Source: Micavibrio sp. UBA2020 (lineage in GTDB: Bacteria; Pseudomonadota; Alphaproteobacteria; Micavibrionales; UBA2020). Taken from it: 7,841 bases of DNA. A program made the position numbers and the translations under genes. Below the pieces are notes generated by a model that searched no databases, was not told where the DNA came from, and saw only the letters and a list, made by a program, of their open reading frames with translations. This document shows, piece by piece, positions 5,889 through 7,841 of the stretch (its first letter is position 1; every line of letters starts with the position of its first letter). Where the stretch lies: NCBI GenBank assembly GCA_002334985.1, contig DDBY01000214.1, forward strand, positions 1 to 7,841, written 5' to 3'.

Positions 5889-6493
5889 TTATGCGCTTTG
5901 CGCACGCAGGGCGCGGGCGTGTGATAAAATTTTTTCTGCGGTTTGCTGCGGGCTCAATTTCGTCACATCCAGCGACAAAAGATGCGGATGATTCGGCATC
6001 AGCACTTCGCGCCCGCTATATTTTTCCGGCGCGGCGGGGTCGGTTTCTTTCATGCGGGTTTCGCGCCGCGGGTCGGTCACGCGGCGGCGGTATTCGTCGC
6101 TGTCGGAAAGCGTCATGCGCACCGGCACAAAAGCGCCCCGCGCGCGGCGGCCAGCGCGGCGATTTCCGCAAACCATTCATGGTCTTCGTTCTGGTCGTGG
6201 TAAAGCGCATTGGTCAGCACAAAACTGAAATCCGGCGGGGAGAGGGTGCGGATACATTCAAACACCACCCGCCCGATATCGCCCGCATGCTTCCAGATTT
6301 CGCGCGGCAGGGCGGTTTTGCCGTCCACGCGCACCACGGTGAAGACGGGGTTGTTAATCAGGTGGTTATCGACAATCCGAAAGCCTGCGCGCGCCGCGAT
6401 TTCCTGCGCCACCGTATATTTCCCCGTGCCCGGCAGGCCGAGCAGGTAAATAAACGTATTGGGCAGCGCAGCGTCGCTTGCGTTATGCGTCAT
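5889..6493 (-). pseudogene. P-loop kinase-like NTPase split by a one-base frameshift
   Basis: Two overlapping minus-strand frames together make one protein of about 201 residues. The first (6493 to a stop at 6113) has a Walker A motif, GLPGTGKYT (residues 19-27), then DNHLINNPVFT, DFSFVLTNALYHDQNEDHEWF and ALAAARG. The second frame (in use from about 6140 to 5889) continues FVPVRMTLSDSDEYRRRV, TDPRRETRMKETDP and PNHPHLLSLDVTKLSP, as expected for the second half of small phosphoryl-transferring P-loop proteins. Adding one base in the T4 run (6132-6129, minus strand) or the G4 run (6139-6136) restores one frame; the T addition gives ARGALFVPVRMT. A real mutation, an assembly error or recoding are all possible. 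In the Walker A the residue after Lys is Tyr, with Thr next, a variant I recall from relatives. ATG 6493 is preferred over GTG 6502 because GGAAG lies 8 bases before it. Substrate unknown. It follows rlmB by 5 bases. Confidence 0.75.
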
Positions 6494-6498
6494 CAGCG

Positions 6499-7841
6499 TC
6501 ACTTCCGTGCGCGGATGACTTCATAAAGCGCGACAGCGGCGGCGTTGGATACGTTGAGGCTGGCAATCGGCCCGCTCGTCGGCAGTTTGGCCAGCGTGTC
6601 GCAGTTTTCAGCAACAAGGCGGCGCAGGCCGTCACCTTCGGCGCCCATCACCAGCGCAACGCGGCCGGTGGCCGGTGTGGCTTCGGCCATGGTCAGCTTG
6701 CCGCGCTCGTCAAGGCCGATGCAGGTGAAGTTTGCTTCGCGCAGCTGTTCAAGCGCACGGCTCAGGTTGACTTCGCGCACCATCGGTACATGTTCGACCG
6801 CGCCGGAGGCTGTTTTGGCCAGCGTGCCCGTAATGTCGGGGGCATGCAGTTTTTGAACAACGACGGCAGCAGCGCCAAAGGCGGCGGCCGTGCGCAGGAT
6901 AGCGCCCACGTTATGCGGGTCGGTCACCTGGTCGAGCACGATAACGGTGCTGTCCTCGGCAAGGCCGTTCAGGATGTCTTGCAGGAAAACATCTTCCAGC
7001 GGCTTCACGTCGGCCATCACGTCCTGATGCACGGCGTCGCGCGGCAGCAGGCGGTCGATGTCTTCTTTTTCGACAAACGTCGGCTCCGGACGGCGGATGC
7101 CGGCGGCGAGGGCGGCGTCGTAAGCTTCCTGAATCTGCTCCATCCCGTTTTCTGTCACCAGCAGACGCTGGATATGACGCTGCGGATTTTGCAGCGCCGC
7201 GCGCACGGCATGGTGGCCATAGAAATAAGCAGGCGAGGGCGCGCCGTAGGACGCACGCTCCGATTTCAATTTGCGGCGCGTATCATCCGACGCTTCGATA
7301 GGCTCGCGCTGTTCATAGCTGTCGCGTGTGCGCGGGGCGGATTTGCGCGGGCCCGGCTTGTCGCCGTAGCGTTTGGCGCTGGGGCCGCGGTCGTCAAAGC
7401 TGCGGCGCGGCTTGCGGTCGCCGAAGTCGCGCTTGGGGCGGAACTCGCCGTCTTCGCGCGGGCGGCGCGGTTTAAAGTCACCATCGTCACGGCGGGGCTT
7501 GCGGTCACCGAAGTCGCGCTTGGGGCGGAACTCGCCATCTTCGCGCGGACGGCGCAGTTTGAAATCACCATCATCGCGGCGGGGTTTGCGGTCACCGAAA
7601 TCACGCTTGGGGCGGAACTCGCCATCCTCACGCGGGCGGCGCGGACGGAATTCACCGTCTTCGCGCGGACGGCGCGGTTTGAAATCACCATCGTCACGGC
7701 GCGGCTTGCGGTCACCGAAATCACGCTTGGGGCGGAACTCGCCATCCTCACGCGGACGGCGCGGACGGAATTCACCATCTTCGCGCGGACGACGCGGTTT
7801 AAAATCGCTGCCTTCGCGGCGGGGACGACGCTCGTCTCTAT
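6499..7841 (-). CDS. rlmB: 23S rRNA 2'-O-methyltransferase (SpoU/TrmH family) with long basic repeat extension, 5' end outside window
   Basis: Uses S-adenosylmethionine to methylate a ribose 2'-OH; RlmB acts on G2251 of 23S rRNA (E. coli numbering). The last 240 or so residues are a standard enzyme. A substrate-binding part starts near YFYGHHAVRAAL (nt 7227-7192). SpoU motif 1 is DPHNVGAILRTAAAFG (nt 6918-6871), with the conserved Asn and Arg. Motif 2 is LVMGAEGDGL and motif 3 is LPTSGPIASLNVSNAAA. The reading frame does not begin at the in-frame TTG at 7269: it continues open for another 190 codons to the window edge with no stop and no start codon. This part is very rich in Arg, Asp, Glu, Gly, Pro and Phe, mostly repeats (nt 7402-7791). 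A linker of about 45 residues (nt 7401-7270) joins it to the enzyme. Basic, disordered N-terminal additions occur on some alphaproteobacterial RlmB proteins, but this one is long and regular. It may bind rRNA. RlmB is the best guess within the family; a sister such as TrmH is less likely. Confidence 0.9.
   Translation of the reverse strand, partial: RDERRPRREGSDFKPRRPREDGEFRPRRPREDGEFRPKRDFGDRKPRRDDGDFKPRRPREDGEFRPRRPREDGEFRPKRDFGDRKPRRDDGDFKLRRPREDGEFRPKRDFGDRKPRRDDGDFKPRRPREDGEFRPKRDFGDRKPRRSFDDRGPSAKRYGDKPGPRKSAPRTRDSYEQREPIEASDDTRRKLKSERASYGAPSPAYFYGHHAVRAALQNPQRHIQRLLVTENGMEQIQEAYDAALAAGIRRPEPTFVEKEDIDRLLPRDAVHQDVMADVKPLEDVFLQDILNGLAEDSTVIVLDQVTDPHNVGAILRTAAAFGAAAVVVQKLHAPDITGTLAKTASGAVEHVPMVREVNLSRALEQLREANFTCIGLDERGKLTMAEATPATGRVALVMGAEGDGLRRLVAENCDTLAKLPTSGPIASLNVSNAAAVALYEVIRARK
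6502..6506 (-). promoter_or_regulatory. Shine-Dalgarno site that decides the kinase-like start at 6493
   Basis: On the minus strand GGAAG (6506-6502) is 8 bases before ATG 6493. The alternative GTG at 6502 begins inside this site and so has no ribosome site of its own. The sequence lies inside the rlmB end, whose TGA occupies 6501-6499, so the two genes are probably translated from one message. Confidence 0.55.
7402..7791 (-). repeat. Protein-coding tandem repeats in the rlmB extension (87 and 33 nt units)
   Basis: Units on the minus strand: short A1 (7791-7759), long B1 (7758-7672), short A2 (7671-7639), long B2 (7638-7552), long B3 (7551-7465) and partial B4 (7464-7402). The short unit encodes RPREDGEFRPR. 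The long unit of 29 residues starts RPREDGEFRPKRDFGDRKPR and ends RDDGDFKPR. A+B makes a 120-base higher-order unit. Repeat peptides are identical apart from one Pro-to-Leu change at the end of B2. The region from 7792 to 7841 is a degenerate continuation (ERRPRREGSDFKPR). Charged residues alternate, with Phe spaced regularly, as in RNA-binding disordered tails. Confidence 0.92.

Noticed and set aside
7267..7269. TTG start for rlmB giving a normal-length 256-residue protein
   Set aside because: No Shine-Dalgarno precedes it, and the same frame is open with consistent composition for 190 codons upstream.
7266..7778. Alternative minus-strand frame through the repeat block (Ser/Val/Ala-rich, 170 codons)
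   Set aside because: It is a shadow of the repeated rlmB extension in another frame. The rlmB frame joins the enzyme directly and its repeat copies vary only at synonymous sites.
7402..7791. Evenly repeated sequence that could suggest a CRISPR array
   Set aside because: There are no unique spacers: the repeats are contiguous, of two lengths (33 and 87 bases), and encode a conserved peptide.

Overview
The window reads as chromosomal DNA of a GC-rich proteobacterium, most likely an alphaproteobacterium. The grounds are the housekeeping genes, the strong G/C bias at third codon positions, the alphaproteobacterial look of the PolA N-terminus and the basic extension on RlmB. This is inference, since no 16S rRNA or other marker is present. 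All genes but one lie on the minus strand, so the window is best read from right to left.

Right part (7841 to 5889, minus): rlmB, a SpoU/TrmH-family 23S rRNA 2'-O-methyltransferase. It is open to the right edge and carries at least 190 codons of Arg/Asp/Glu/Gly-rich extension, mostly perfect 29- and 11-residue repeats. Next, probably co-transcribed, is a small P-loop kinase-like gene interrupted by a one-base frameshift near 6129-6139.

Middle (5888 to 4174): an AT-rich gap of about 250 bases without a gene, with a GC hairpin at one end; a small five-helix membrane protein (minus); and the only plus-strand gene, an unrecognised 256-residue soluble protein that converges on the membrane gene with 10 bases between the stops. 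The plus-strand gene has a strong sigma70-type promoter and diverges from polA. The divergent region holds a heptamer-built tandem repeat, a hairpin followed by T5 on the polA side, and several TGTCCAG motifs.

Left part (4173 to 1, minus): polA, a full-length DNA polymerase I with all 5' nuclease, proofreading and polymerase motifs. An RNA ligase of the T4 Rnl1 type (373 residues, all nucleotidyltransferase motifs intact) begins at the base after the polA stop codon. Then come a short gap with a candidate promoter and the first 51 codons of murI (glutamate racemase), cut by the left edge.

The most notable points are the phage-type RNA ligase tied translationally to polA without visible end-healing partners, the repeat-built tail of RlmB whose repeat copies differ only at synonymous positions, and the structured repeat region between polA and the unknown gene. 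No CRISPR array, tRNA, rRNA, insertion sequence or complete defence system was found.
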